64,000 nt of DNA from Saccharina japonica (GCA_008828725.1 MEHQ01001881.1:537240-601239); one strand, 5' to 3'; numbered from the stretch's first letter, positions 26,606-41,000 are shown. The notes: a model not told the origin generated them from the sequence alone. Numbers and translations are program-made.

Positions 26606-29078
26606 CACAGCTGCTAGCAGTAGTTCTGCCGCAAGGAGGGTTTTGTCGTGTCGTTCTACAGAACGTGAAGAACGTAGCCATGAAGCAGAACCACGCCTTG
26701 CCGAATAAAAGCTACGGGTTTACCACGGATTTGCGTTATTTCGGGGAGGGGGAGCGGGGGGCATTTTGGTGCTTCATTCTCGAAGCCCTGAAGGGCTCTC
26801 CGAAAGGCAGGCATTTTGCATGTGTTCTTCGAGGCAGCCTTACGTAGGGTGCGCCTAGTCGCTGGTTTATGGTACAATTAATCATGTTAACATATTATTA
26901 ATAATACCTGGTAGTGTTTATTCTGTTGTGCGCCAGCAGCCATGTCAAACGTGACCATGTAAACATTCCAGCGGGCAAACCTGTTTGGAATCATGTCGTG
27001 AATGGAATGTTCAAATTCCAGTCCGCATGCCACACTGCAGCACTACTTTATTTTTTCTTCACGACTATGTTTTTTTTTTTTCCATTCCATCCATTGTCTT
27101 TGCATACGTAGGGCTTCTCGGGCCCCGTCCTTTTCGTTACTTGGATCCGGAGTCACGTAACGCGTAGCAGGCCCTCATCCGCCCTCCCGGCTACGGTGCG
27201 TGCCTCCGGTTTAATCGCGAGAAGAAATTAGCGTTATGTTCTTCCCTTTGTCGACTCCCGTCGAATTGTGCGTTCGGTACACACGCTATTTATAGGCGTT
27301 TTCTGGTATTAATAGCCGATTTTTGCTCAAGAGAAAAGGCCCACTCGGTGGGTCTCAAACTCGCGAAAACGGCCTTACTTACAATGATAGCAGCTACGAG
27401 GTAAAATCACTATTACTAGATCACAGGGGGCGCCGGCCTGCATCGAGCAATCCATATCTGTGGTGCCGTATTTGCATGTCGTTCTCAATTGAGAAGAATC
27501 CCATCCGTGAGGGTTAGACAGCCGGTGAGACTTCGTGAGACAGCCTTTGCCACATAACGGCACAAACAGTGGTGTGCGGTTAACACAACGATTGCCCTCC
27601 CCTCCCCCCTCCTCAAACCGCCCCTCGATCCCACCCCACACGCCCCTCAACTCCCAGACCACAACCCGAAAAAGAGGTACCTGGTACATGGTATGCCAGT
27701 TGATGTTTGCGATATTCCCGGATAACTTCTTAGACTGCGTATCATATATACTCACTTCTGTGTTCTATTTTGTCGTTTTTCTGGTTGCGGGTGGCCGGTT
27801 TTATTCCTTCTTCCATACGTAGCCGGCTCTATTAATCGGCGACTGGTGACTGGTGCTTTTCCATGCTTCTTTGGTCAATACGTAATCCGTACATACATAC
27901 ATGTACATACTGTAGACTAACTCCCAAAAAACGTTTTGTGTTGGCCGCAGCCAAGGACACGAGGACGCACAGAGCACACCAACAATCAGGATTACAATAA
28001 CCTGCATCAACAGCTGACTGTGCGCTGTGCAAACTTATTTCATTCTTAAAAGTTACCCCGGGAAGCAAGTGAACACAAAATATCCTACACCGCGCTCCCC
28101 ACTCCTACAGCACTACTAATAACTGCTGTATCATACATATCTTATGCATACGTGCCCATTTTCGAAACCCAAACAATGGGGGGAACGTACGAATTTTTGC
28201 TCCCCTTCAGTGAGAGCTACCAATTTCCATGTGCGAGCACGTGCCTGGTCAGGTACAATACAGGGTGCATACAGAGTGCACATACATATTCACACAGCAC
28301 GCGGGTTTATGAGTTGTATATACCAGGCGTATACGTATGCTTCTAAAATGTATCCACACTCGGACAGATCATGATCTATCTGTCTACAGCAAACAGTACG
28401 AGTAGATAATCTGGTCCCAACCTGCCGTTGTGAGAGGTTGTTGTGCAGTATCATAGGGTCTTCACAGATATTATATGCAGATCCAACCCAGGAAACATGC
28501 GTTAGACCATGCGGATTCTACGGGTCCCACCCGGCAACATGAGCTACTGTAGATCATAAAAACTGGGGAATAGATCCGCCTTGGAATCTCTAGATCATGA
28601 AGTGGGAATCGATGATCTGTGTCCGAGGTGTGCAGAACATCGGACAGATCAAATCCTATTTTTTCATTATCTACTACGATCTACTGGTAGATCTTTCCCC
28701 GGGGGCAGATACCTTTGCCCCTCCCTGATTAATTTAATCCACGAGTATACGAATACAACATCTATGATAGAGGTGGTATCTGCATGATATGGCTCTTGCG
28801 CACATGTTAGCCCCGGGTGGGATCTGTAATGTGGCTCTTGTGGGCAACATATATATCATAACGGCACGTGGGATGTACAATAAATTATAGTACTAAAAAT
28901 CCATAAATTAACCCTGTATAAAAACGCCACATGAATATTTATGAAAACTTTTGTCAAAATTCAAATTTAGAATTCACAGCCAGCACGGCGGGCACGGCAC
29001 AAGAGCTGCTGTAACACCAGCCGCCGACCGCCGACACGTAGCCACGCGACGCATTCTCGTACCCTTTCAGCCTAAGAG
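26606..29078. other. Intergenic region between ALG3 and FANCJ-like gene
   Basis: No exon supported. It holds the ALG3 3' flank, a pyrimidine-rich stretch near 27590-27665, one copy of a dispersed repeat (28427-28634) and the promoter side of the helicase gene. Both flanking genes run on the plus strand. Confidence 0.6.
28427..28634 (+). repeat. Dispersed repeat, copy 1
   Basis: About 210 bp that is clearly related to 35565-35783 in the same direction. Shared blocks include CAGATCCAACCCAGGAAACA, CCCACCCGGCA and GAGGTGTGCA. No coding potential is kept. Copy 2 lies in an intron of the helicase gene. Confidence 0.8.
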
Positions 29079-32000
29079 ATGGAAGAGAGAGACGAAGATG
29101 CCAACATCATCCCGATCAGAGGCTTCTCCGTCCATTTCCCTAAGGTGCGCGTTGTGTAGAGTGCCCATGACTCGTTTTCAGCTCACCAAACGGCAACATT
29201 CTAAAAGACAAGACATCATATGCAGTACCCAGAACCCAGAGCACCCCACAGAGACCATGCGTCCGTTCGCAGCACTACGAGCACAGCTTATATAGCAGTA
29301 GCATTCCAACGCTCACCTACCCTGCTGGTATGCTGCATGAAAGACTGCATCACCGCACAATATTGGCTCGACTCAAGAATGAGGTACCCTGGCTTTATCT
29401 TGGGTATCGTGAATTGTGAAGGAATCAGCAACGCAGAATGCAGAATGCAGGACTACTCGTACTCGTAATAAAGACCGTAAAGACTTCGCGTCACGTGATC
29501 ATTCACCAGAGGTACAGATATTCTCTTGCTTGCATGAGTCCTGAAAGACTCCTGAACTCGCACGTAATGCTCTCGCTACTAATAGCAGCAGACAGGGGTG
29601 CCTTGTGCCTTCTTCGCTTAGTAATTTACTCCCTCGGGGGCTGTGCAATTTCCACATCATAGCACAGCAGTAGTACCGGTACTGGTATCATACACATATT
29701 ACGTAAACCGCAGTATACCAAACCAGGTAGTCCATTCGAAGTAGATGAATAGCCGTACAAAGCACACAATGCATCAAGCTGGCCGCTCTTCTTCGTGCCC
29801 CCGAAACCTGCCACGTTCGTATGTATGTACCTGGTACGTTCTTGCCGAAACAGGGGAGGAAACCCTTCGCGCCCCAGCTAGCGCTTATGTCCAAGATGTT
29901 GACGGGCGTGCAAAAGGGCGAGAACTGCCTGCTCGAGTCCCCAACAGGAACCGGCAAGACCCTCGCATTGCTCTGCGCAGCCCTAGCCTGGCAGAGGCAG
30001 CAGAAAGACCTCGCGACGGCGATGGAGAGCGACTGCGAAAGCGAAGCAGAAGACATCCCCGTCACCTCCGGGCGGGGTGGAGAAGAGGAGGAGCCCCCGC
30101 GACCTTTCAAGGACTTTCGGTACGTCGACCCTGGAGCGCCCAAAATGAAGCCCCCGGTCGAGCTCGCCTACGAGGATAGCGTAGGGTCTCCAAGGGCGGG
30201 GGGCGGGGCGGGGGGCGGCGGTAAGCTTGCGTATCTTGGTAACCACGACGATGATGACGACGACGACTTCGAAAGCCCCAAGAAGAAGCGGCAAAAGAAG
30301 CCCAAGATTCGTGCCCATAAGGTGGAAGAAGGGACCCGGAGCGTTGAAATGGGCGAGGGGGTCGACATCGCTACCGGTAGCGCTAGCTCGCCCGTGGTAT
30401 CTGAGACACCTGTTGGCAGCCGTAGCGGTGGCCGCACTGCAGCGGAGACCTCGCCGGACCTTAACGCTGACTGTGGTGCACACGCCGGGGGGAAGTCAGC
30501 AACGAGCAGGAGGCCTCTGGCTGAGGTGGCAACGCCGAACGCGAAAGCGAAGGCTCGGCAAAGAAAGCCCAAGAAGATGAAGAAGCGCGTGCCTCGGGTG
30601 TTCTTCTGCTCGCGCACGCACTCGCAGCTGAACCAGGTGGTGGCGGAGCTGCGAACGTGCAGAGGTGCTTTTGAGAGCACCTCGGCGGTGGGCGTTGGCG
30701 AAGACGGGAATCCGTTCAGCATGGCCCTGCTCGCATCTCGCAAGAGCACCTGCATCAACAAAAAAGGTACATAGGCTTGCATTCGTGGAGACGGTGGCAC
30801 ACGCCTTGATTTGTGCCTGCGCACTGCTGCTGTTTTATTACTGTGTACGTAGATCCATCGGTTGATCGCTGATTTAAGATGTTTGTGCTTGTACTCACTC
30901 AGCCTTGGTCGAAAGCAAAAGCAACCGAGCTAGACCCAAGTTCAAAGGCTGTAAGTGTACTATTGTAGGTATAGGGCGGCTGTTTTTGTTGTCCCTGCGT
31001 AGCTTAGAGAGTTCGCACATATCTGGTGCGGCGCAATCGACACGACAGACTTGAACCTGCGATTGGCAGCTAAGTGATTGCTCGCATGTGTAACTTTCCC
31101 ACCACCGTCTTCTCCGCAGCCTGCAACGACCCGAGGGGTGTCGACGACGCGTGCAAGCGCCTGCTCAAGGACAAGGCGTGTTCTTACCAAAGGTGAGTTC
31201 ACACTTATCAGAGGTTCGTAATGTGTTCACAACTTAGCCTGCCGCTGATCCCACCTCGTAACGATGAATAGTGCCGTTACGTAGCCGATAACACCCTGCC
31301 GGGAAAATTCTATCGCCGGTGGTAAAATTCCTCAAGGGCGCGGAAAGCACGATTCTTCGATAGCTACAGAGGCAATTAACTAGTGCTGCCTGCCATTTCG
31401 ACTTCGTCCCTCGTGGACGCCGGTGAGATGCTGACATGTTTACGAGCTGCGAGCCCCCTATCGTTGTATTGCCGTTGCCCGTATCGTACATCCCTGCTTG
31501 TCATATAATGTGTCGAGAATGTTGTCTGTGTTCGTTCTGGACGGTGCTCGCTCCGTTGCCTTCTTCCTCCATCATGCCCTTGGCCGTCTTGCCGTGGTAC
31601 TATTGCTGGGCTTTAGACGCTCAAAGTGGGGCACGACCAAGATGCCTCCGGTGTGGGACGTGGAGGAAGCAGTACAGCTGGGCAAGGAGAACCAAACTTG
31701 TCCGTACTACAATGCGCGAGACTCGTTGACGACCGCCGACCTGGTCCTGTGGTGAGAGTAAAAAACGCATGCCCGGAAGGGGCGGGTGAGGCTTAGAGTT
31801 GGCCATATCTCACCGGCATTGTCTCCTACATATCGCATTGAAGGGGTATGTGAAAGCCTGATATTAATAGACTGCCTAGTCAGCGTTGACGAAGTAGTCG
31901 AACACCTGAACGATGCCCTGCTAGCTACTGCCGACACAAGCCGCTATTGTTTGTACGGCGGTCAACAAAGGACATCGCGCTCGAGTGGACGTCAAGCCGA

Positions 32001-35000
32001 CATGGTATTTATAGATTAATCCCACCCGTGCGATATCGGCATCCCGCGACCCCCCTAACCGAAAACGTACTGCACCCCTTTCCCCCCGATTTGCACGTGT
32101 CGCTGGACGTCTGGTTGGCGTTTTTTACCAGTCCCTACAACTACCTGGTGAGTGTCTACATACAGACCATACAGCCAAGTGGGAAGCGGGCGGGCTAAAG
32201 CGTAGTGGATATATAGTGTACTACCTGGTACGTTGTACGACTATATGGTGGTTGTGGGGAGGACTATTTTTTCGCTGCGTACTTGCTGCATTGGCGCGCG
32301 AAATTCTATCGCCCGCCGTCGGTCGCATTTTAGGGGTACGAGAGTACGAGAGTACGAGAGTACGAGAGTACGAGAGTACGAGTTAGTTCCCAGCTCGAGC
32401 GCTTTTCAAGACCAACCGGGTTCGAACAACTTCACGCGGATGTGTCGGGTCCATCACGAAATTCGGCTACGGTACGGCAGTAAACGGTGGCTTGTCCGTC
32501 GGATTTCTCCGGGGCATGCAGCAAACAGCCACCAGCCTGGCCTTCACCACGTTTTTGCTTGCTTGGTGCCCCCTTGCGCAGGTTGATCCTGGAGTGCGAG
32601 AAGTGATGGGCATCAACCTCAAAGATGCGGTTGTCATATTTGACGAGGTCAGTGGTGTCGAGTTAGCGCTTAATGCTTAACACCCGCCGCTCCCTTCCTT
32701 CCTTCCTTCCTTCCTTCCTTCACCCTCTTGCGCCGTTGGGTGGGACGAGGTTATGCCAGCCCCCGTCCGCCTGTTTCGCCTGTGCGTCGACCCTAGGGTA
32801 TATCAAACTTCGATGCATTGATATATGAGAATATTCGATACGATATTCAAAACTAATAATCGTGTACTTCGTACATGCATGCTTGCCACACTTATTGGGG
32901 GTTGCCTTGCCTCCTTGACCGGTTTCACGACGCCCAGGCGCACAACCTGGAGGACTCGGCGAGAGAAGCTGCTAGCGCGAAGATATCGTTACGTGCGCTA
33001 GCAAACACGGCCAGCGAGATGGAGCGTCTCGGAGCCAACTGTGAGCGGCTTCTCTTCACAATCAATGTTAATCGTGTTCGTGCTTGCGTGTGTATAAATA
33101 TATGTGTTATCAACTGTGAGCTGCTTCTGTTCGCAATCACTGTTCATCGTGTTCGTGCTGTGTGTTTGTGTTTGTTGTCAACCGTGGGCTGCTTCTGTCG
33201 GCAATCAATGATCATCGTTTTCGTGCTGTGTGTGCACGTATATGTTTGTTGTCAACTGTGAGCTGCTTCTGTTCGCTACCATCTGTTTTTGATGTTTTTG
33301 TGCTTGTATGAGTGAGTTAATATATTAGTAGTAATAGTAGTAGTTGCCTTGCCCAGTAAGCCGTTTTTTCTACCCAATACGTTGTTTGAGCACAATATCA
33401 TCTGATGTTGTGTTGTGCACCCAGCGGGCACAAGCAGCCCAGCTACGGCACGCAATAGACAAGTGTACACATGTTGAACACGAGTGAAGGGTCTTGCCAT
33501 CTTGTTCGGCTCGCCCCACCGACTATCCGCTAGCGGGAATATCGGTGCTCCCTTTCGCCGGCCGTGTCTGTGCTCGCGATAATTCTCACGCGCGCGCGGC
33601 AAAGTGATATGTCCACCTCAAAAACGAGTCCCCATTACCCCTTTAAGGCCTCGGGGTCCAGGTATGGCGACCAACATAACGACAAGTACGGTAGTGCGGT
33701 CTCACCAAGCGTCTAAAAATATCGTGCAGCATTACAAGTATCATCATGATGCGCGTGTGTCTCACATCTCCCTGTTTTCACCATGTTGCAGTTCAGACAC
33801 ACACCCTGCCCAGGTAGCCTGGGCTACATAGTGCGCAAAGCCAAACCATGGGCGGGACAGTTTCGTGGTTGAAAACACGACTTAACGCGTAGTGGTGTCG
33901 ATAGTACAGTCGGCGCACGATCGTACATGCCTGTTGTCTCGTGCATGTCTTCTCGAAGCCGAAGGGTGCTTGACACACGATCGAGCGGAGATACCGATGC
34001 GTTCGTCCTTATACCAGCACGTAGCACCGCCGAAGGCGAAGGAAGATGCGCCCACCACAGGCGTGTTATCATACCTTCCATGAGTGCACCGAGAGTGGCG
34101 TTTCTCACCCATTTATCGCTAACCGCCTCACCCAACCCCCCCCCACCCCTCGTGCAGCTCCATCGTTGGGATTGTCGTACGGGATGCTGCGGGATATGAT
34201 TGTCGGCGTACAAGGCTTTCTGGAGGAAACGGACGGCCGCCTCAACCTCGGTGGCTACGAGAAGGTGAGGAGATGACAGCGGGAGCCCCACATGAGTTAG
34301 CTCTGTCTTCACCCCTCCGCCGGAGGATTAAATATCAATTCAATAGCAGAAACAAAACGAAAAACGAAAAACAAAAAAGTAGTGTTTACCCGGAATTATC
34401 ATGTTGTCAGAGGCAGCTATTAATAGCTCAGAGTCGGCCACGTTTGTCGATTGCAACTACAAAGGGTACGGTGGTGCTCGATCGCTGCGCTCTCGTCCCC
34501 CCCCCCCCGACACACAGCCGGTGGTTTGTGACCCTGACCAAAGCCCTGGCGCGCTCATGTACTTTCGTTTTTCTCAGGCTCACAAAGTGTTCAAGGGGGC
34601 AGAAGCGTTGGGGTTGATGCAGTCGAGGGCAGGGGTGACTCTGGAGTCGCTGGTGGATCTGAAGGAGGCCCTCGGCCTTGTGTTGAGCGAGGGTGCAAAC
34701 GCGGACCCTCTCCCCGGAGACGAGCAGGTGAGCCTGCGCTTTTATTTTGACCGCAGTACGTTTTTTTGTTTTAAACATTTTTGACGGGGCTCCTCAACTT
34801 AGGAGCTGCCACTCTGTCCCTAAATATAAGGAACGTTTTAATATTAATATGTAGAAAAAACGGTTCTTGTAATTTGGGCCAGAATTGCACCCAATAACTA
34901 TGTGGACCCGATGTGTGTTTTGCTGGAATGCTGTATTTACTTATGGGTCAGATAGCTAGCGTATGGGATTGTGTATCGATCTTAGCTCTTAGCTTACTTA

Positions 35001-38000
35001 GGTTGGTTGTTGGGGGAGATATAGAACTCCCTCCGCAACTCAGGAACTCAGAAGAATGAGGTAGTAATAGTTTCGTAATATCACTATTAAGTATTATATA
35101 AACATCACTATTATTAATAGTATCATAATATAACTACCGTATCGCGCGCCAGGTGATCGCCTACGGTATATATTCACACCTAACAGCGTTTTTTTGTTTT
35201 GTTTTTGCCAGCACAGATCGATTTCATGCGGCGTTTGCCGATGGCGTTACTGTTTTCAATAATTGAGAGCGAAAAAGCAAAAAGGCTATAAGCGGTTCAT
35301 TATTCGTTCTTTCTTCATGTTTTCATGACAAACTGCGCCCATGCGGCACTTGCCTGACTGCTCAACTTTAAGAGCGGAAAAGCGAAAGTCTGCCGACGGT
35401 ATCGCGCCCGAAGTCCCGCGCTATACACACGCAAGTGAAGCCACAGTAGAGTGCGCCACTCGTTCATGGCCGACGTCAAGGTTTCATGTCTACAGTACAG
35501 ATCATCTACAGATAGATCATCTACAGATAGATCATCTAGATCATCTAGATCATCTAGATCATCTAGTTGTGAGGGGTTGTGCAGGATCTGATCAGGATCT
35601 GCATAGTAACAGATCCAACCCAGGAAACACGTGCTAGAGCATGCAGACCATACAGGCCCCACCCGGCAGCATGATCTAGATCATACGAAAGCTCGAACAG
35701 GTCTGCCCTGAAAGGTCTACTGCTTATAGACCATGAGGTGGGAATAATCTAGATGACCTATATCGTCTGTGCGAGGTGTGCAAGGTTTATATGTAGACGT
35801 ATTTGGTTGCTACGCGCATCTAACGCACCTGGAGGATCTAGGCTGGCGAATTTTTGTTCTTCGTGTGGGATTCGCGGAGGCCAACGCCTACACATGGTAC
35901 CGCATGGTACCGCATGGTACCGCATGGTACCGCATGGTACCGCAGTTGGCGTGACATGAGCCCAGTGTGGCGAACGTGATTGCCCCTGCAAGGGCAGGCG
36001 TAGCCCGTAGATTCGTTCATCCTCGGACACGGTTTGGCAGCGCCTCGGCCGACACATGGGGGGTCATAACTTAGATAGAGCCTTGCAGACGCGCACACAC
36101 AAAAGATGGAAGACAAGCGCAGATCTCGTTGAGGAAACTTATGTCCCGTTTCGGCTTCATGCTACTGCATGATAGCTTCCATGGTAGTCTTGTCTTTGCC
36201 TATCCGAGTTTGGGGCCACGAATACGGGTCGGTGTCTTTCATACGAGATTATGGCACCGATGTCGTATGCAAGAAATTACCACTCCGATGTCGCATGTAG
36301 CGTAGCCGTACCGTGAGGATATGATGGAGGTTTCCGTTTTTGCCCAAACGCGATGTTAGCCCTACTCCGCATCGTGATTGCCAACGTCCCCGCCTCCCTG
36401 TTGAAGCATGCCTGATACCCGGCCGCTTGCCTGCCCTCTCTCCCTCCCTCTTCTGTGATAGGGTGAGTTCGAACTCTCCGCCAATCGATACGGCGCGGAT
36501 GTTCTGAGCAGTGGGGCAGTGCACGTGACCGCTTCGCTGGTCAAGGTGCTGGGGTTCCTGCTGACCGAGAGCATGGAAAATGTACAGCATTACAAGATGG
36601 TGGTGCTGAGAGAGAGGGGCCCCTGGCAGCCGGCCTCCACCAGAGGAAGGAGAGGGAGGCGTCGCGATAGCGGGGGCAGGGGCGGTGGTTACGGGGGGGG
36701 GGGTCGATCGGGGCAATGGAGACATACCTTTGTTTTTGGTGCCAGAGCGCGGGGGTGTGTTTCTCTGAAATCGACAGCCAGGTGCACTCCATCATCCTCA
36801 CGTCCGGTGAGAAAGATAAGGGGTTTCCACGAGAGAAAAACAGTCCGGCGTGTGGGGGTCTGGGGGGGGCGGAAGTAAGTGAACATTTAATTGATGACGC
36901 ACCTGTGTTGCAGTGCCCACAAAAAAAACACGATTTTATAAAATTTCTTGACAACGAGATACTGGAACCACGTCTACCCCAGTTGTTTTTCCTGTAGGAC
37001 TTTTCGTAATTCTGCCCTAGCTCCGAACTTTCCCATTAATACAAAACTTGGCAAGGCAGATATAAGCTCCTTGGTACACTGCCGTCTGTGTGCCAAAGCT
37101 GCAGCAGATTCTGTGGCCTCCTTCGATGCGGACCTCGTCGTTTAAGTTTGAAAATGTGGTTCCAGTCGCTTGAATATGCGGTTTCTCGTACTGTATAGTC
37201 AAGTATTTTTTTCCTGCTGTAAACGAGCACGAGGAACTTTTCGAAAAAAAAAATCTGCTGTAGAACGAGCACGAGCTCGTTCTACGGCGGGGAAAAAAAA
37301 TACTTGGCTACAGTACTGGAATCCACAAATTCAAGCGCCTGGAACCACATTTTCAATTTTCAGCGACGAGGTCCGCATCGAAGGAGGGCGCGAAAACTTC
37401 TGTCGCTTTGGCACACTCACGGGAGTGCACCAAGGAGCTCATATCTGCCCTGCCAAATATTGGATTAATGGGAAAGTTAGGAGCTAGAGCAGAACTACGG
37501 AATGTCCTACAGGAAAAAAAAATGGGTAGGTATGGTTCCAGTGTCTCTGTGTCCAGAGTTTTTTTTTTGTTTTGTGGGCGCTGCAACACAGGTGGACGCA
37601 GCGGCGTGAAGCTGCAATATGGTAAAAAGGGATCCGATTTTGACAAAAATGGTTGTCTTAAGGTGTGCAAAAGTTGCTACATGCCGCTGTTTGACGCCTT
37701 GACCGACCGTCCCCTACACTAAAACCAGTATAATAAGAGCAAAAGAAATCTTCACGCGTCCGAAAATACCAGCCTCTTATTACAGCATATTTGCAGGTTA
37801 GCAATAATCACCCAATATGTGTACCAACATGGCAACGCTTGGCCGAGGTGTACACGCAAATATAAAGGAGATGGCGCAGATACTATAATTGCAGTACTCG
37901 TAGATATAGGCCATGTCGGCATTGGGGTGTCGCAGGCACCCCAAACGCTTGCGGAAGGGCTCAACTGGTGTATGTTTGCCGCTGGGTATCCCTGTCGTGA

Positions 38001-41000
38001 ATGTGACGTGCTTACTCTGGGAAGTCTTCCTTCCACCTGGACCTCTTGTATACCTGGTATGTAATTCGCAGAAAGTACAACGTATGAGCATACTTGAGAA
38101 TACCGTCAAAGTCGGAGTTTGTTAGAACTTCCCTAGGACTATAAGACGCCGCAGTGGCGCGAGGACAAAGTGACACATATTAGAGTAACAACTACCTTTC
38201 TGAGCTTTTGCATGTGTTGTATATGTATGCTCGTGTGTCCTTTCGTTTGGCGTGGCACGGGTGACAGGAACCCTGAGCCCTTTGGATTCCTTTGCGGGCG
38301 AGCTGGGCATCGACTTCCCGCACAGACTGGAGGCCCCACACGTGATCAACGTCGCTAAGCAGTGCCTTGTCACTTCGGTGGGGTTTTTCGACGGCGTCAG
38401 CCTCGACGCCAGGCAAGATGACAAGCGCAAGCCGGTCATGATTGAGTTCCGTAGTCGTCCCGCGCGGTCGCGAGCAGAGTTATTTGGTGGTGTAATCGGG
38501 GGCATGGTAGCGCGATTTTCACTGCGACAGCTGCCACCGAGGTGCTGGAGATTGCCTCTGTGAGGTTAAGCTTGCACACACAGCTAAGACGTGCAAGTTA
38601 TAGTCGCTCCGAGGTCCGTTCACCAAGTGCTTCATTTTTCAACCACCAGCCCCCGTCTTTCGCTCCATGTTGCTTAACCTCCAAGTTTTCGGCGCTCGGC
38701 ACTAGGGTAGTGGCTAGATGACTTATGCATCGATCAATCAAAACAAAGGCATATCAGTTAAACAAGCCCCTCGATTATATCTTAAATCGCTGCTATTTTG
38801 GCAAATTTGTCCAAACCTTTCTTCCTATATTAGCGCAGTTCCATAAACAAATGTGGCCAATGAATGCCTCGGAGCGATTGAGGTTTTTGTTTGTACTGCG
38901 CGAGTATCTCCCGCGGCCCTGGCCCTGGCCCGCCTGACCCCCCCCCTCCCCGTCGCAGATAAATATATTATATTTATAGGTTGGGTTGGCGTCGGTTGGC
39001 AACGACGCTGTAAAACACGCCACTCGCTGCGTGAGCTAGACAACCAGGGTGCCGTTTTTTTTTTTTTTTGTTTTTTTTTGGCGGTCACCAAAGCTGGCGG
39101 TCGAGTAGATCATTTGTGCGGGGTGGAGAACCTTTGTTCCGCACAAGGGGAATGGTCGTTTCACGTAGTGTTAATATGGTAAGGCGTCCGCGAGGCAGTT
39201 ACATAGTAAAACCCATTGCTGTCTCCGGAAGTGGCCACACCAGAAATTAAATTAACTCATTGAAGCTGTCGTCCATATGCAAGTCCGCCTCAGAGGCGGT
39301 TCTTAGCAGGATGCAGCTCACCCTCCATGCGACTCGCCCAAGACCTCACGGCGTTTCGCGCTTGGTGCTAGCAATGTCTGCCTGGTTGGTGAAAACCCAA
39401 CGCGCTCCGTCCCGGCATTGTAGGGATGCGAGGGTCTATGGTCATATGACTACGGCCGTGCACAACATGAGTACACCCCCCCCCCCCCCCCCCCCCCGCC
39501 CCCCCATGCTTTGCAGGTACGCCAACCAGCACGACCTGAAATACCAGGACGCTCTGGGCAACGCCCTCCTGCAGTACGCCCGCGTCGTGCCCGGAGGGAT
39601 GCTGGCTTTTTTCCCCAGCTACGGGTTGATGGACAAGATGCACGAGCGATGGGAGGTAGGCTATTTTTTGTAAGGTGCAATACCGTTTATTCACAGAGAC
39701 TACACAGACAGGCAGACAGCAGAGACTACACAGACGACAGCAGATACTACACAGACGACAGCAGAGGCTACACAGACAGGCAGACAGCACCATTGTTGGT
39801 CGTAGCACATAGTACCAGTAGTATTGTTGGGTTTGTAGAGAGGATGCATGCTATATCATAGGGCAGGAGTGCAGCTATCATGCTATCATATACCTGGTGT
39901 ACGTTTTTGGATGCTCGTCACTTAGTGGAGCTCTATACTATTAGTAAGTCACCCAAGCTTGCCCCCAAAAGTTGACTTGACTGTGATAAATATGAACAGT
40001 GCAACCGGATGTACATGAATTCCTCTGCCTTACTACGTACTGTAGGCACAGTTTGTGTGATATGGTAGCGAACAACATGTGAAACACATACGGTATTCCA
40101 ACGATAAGGCTTGCCTTGTAAGGCAAACGCCTTATTGGGTAGTTCCTCAGTTGAGGAGATTACTACGCTAATAGTCAGTCAGAAATAGTTAGGAATAGTC
40201 ACTATTAGTCATGCTAATTAATAATAGTCACTAATAGTCTGTCAGAAATATCTGGCCTAGAAGTGGAATGTACCCCTATCATATATACGAGTACGCGTGA
40301 GAGGACTGAGATGACGCAGAGGACCCAGAGGACTCAGAGGGCCGTAACACCCGACAGTGGACACCACGACTGGACGTAAAGCTAGCTGCGTTTGGATGGG
40401 GGTGCTTCATATCCGGACCATGACCGTTCAAGTCAGTTCGGTACCGTTCGCGTTTTACAGGCGCACCCAGGAAACCAGGTAGCGATGCTATGTGCATCGG
40501 AGGTATCGCAGATGAGCTGCAATCATGCGGAGGCCCCTGAAGGACCAGGGGCGGACGATACAAGGAGGAAGCATGTGCGACGCAACACAGGACAAGCGTT
40601 TCCGACGCAATACAGGACGAGGGTTTGATTGCCCCCCCGTCATGCGACTCGCCGAACCACCTCACGGCACTTCGCGCTTGGTGCTAGCAATGTCTGCCTG
40701 GTCGGTGGAAACCCGACATGCTCCGTCCCGGCATTGTGGGGATGCGAGGGTCTATGGTCATATGACTACGGCCATGCATGAACATCGAGTACACCCCCCC
40801 CCCCCGTGCATATGAAGACTTCCGCTGCGCGCAACAAAGACGCTCCATTTTGATGCTGCTTGATGCTGCTTGCTTTTTTCTTGACAGGACACGGGGTTGC
40901 TTGCAGAGCTGGAGGCGGTGAAGAATGTGCACGTTGAACCAAGAGGGCAAGGAAAAATTGAAGGCGTTCTGGCGGAATACTACGTGAGCGTGCGCCCGCT

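Noticed and set aside
30168..30824. 218-codon open frame on the minus strand
   Set aside because: Antisense to the charged insertion and motif Ia of the helicase.
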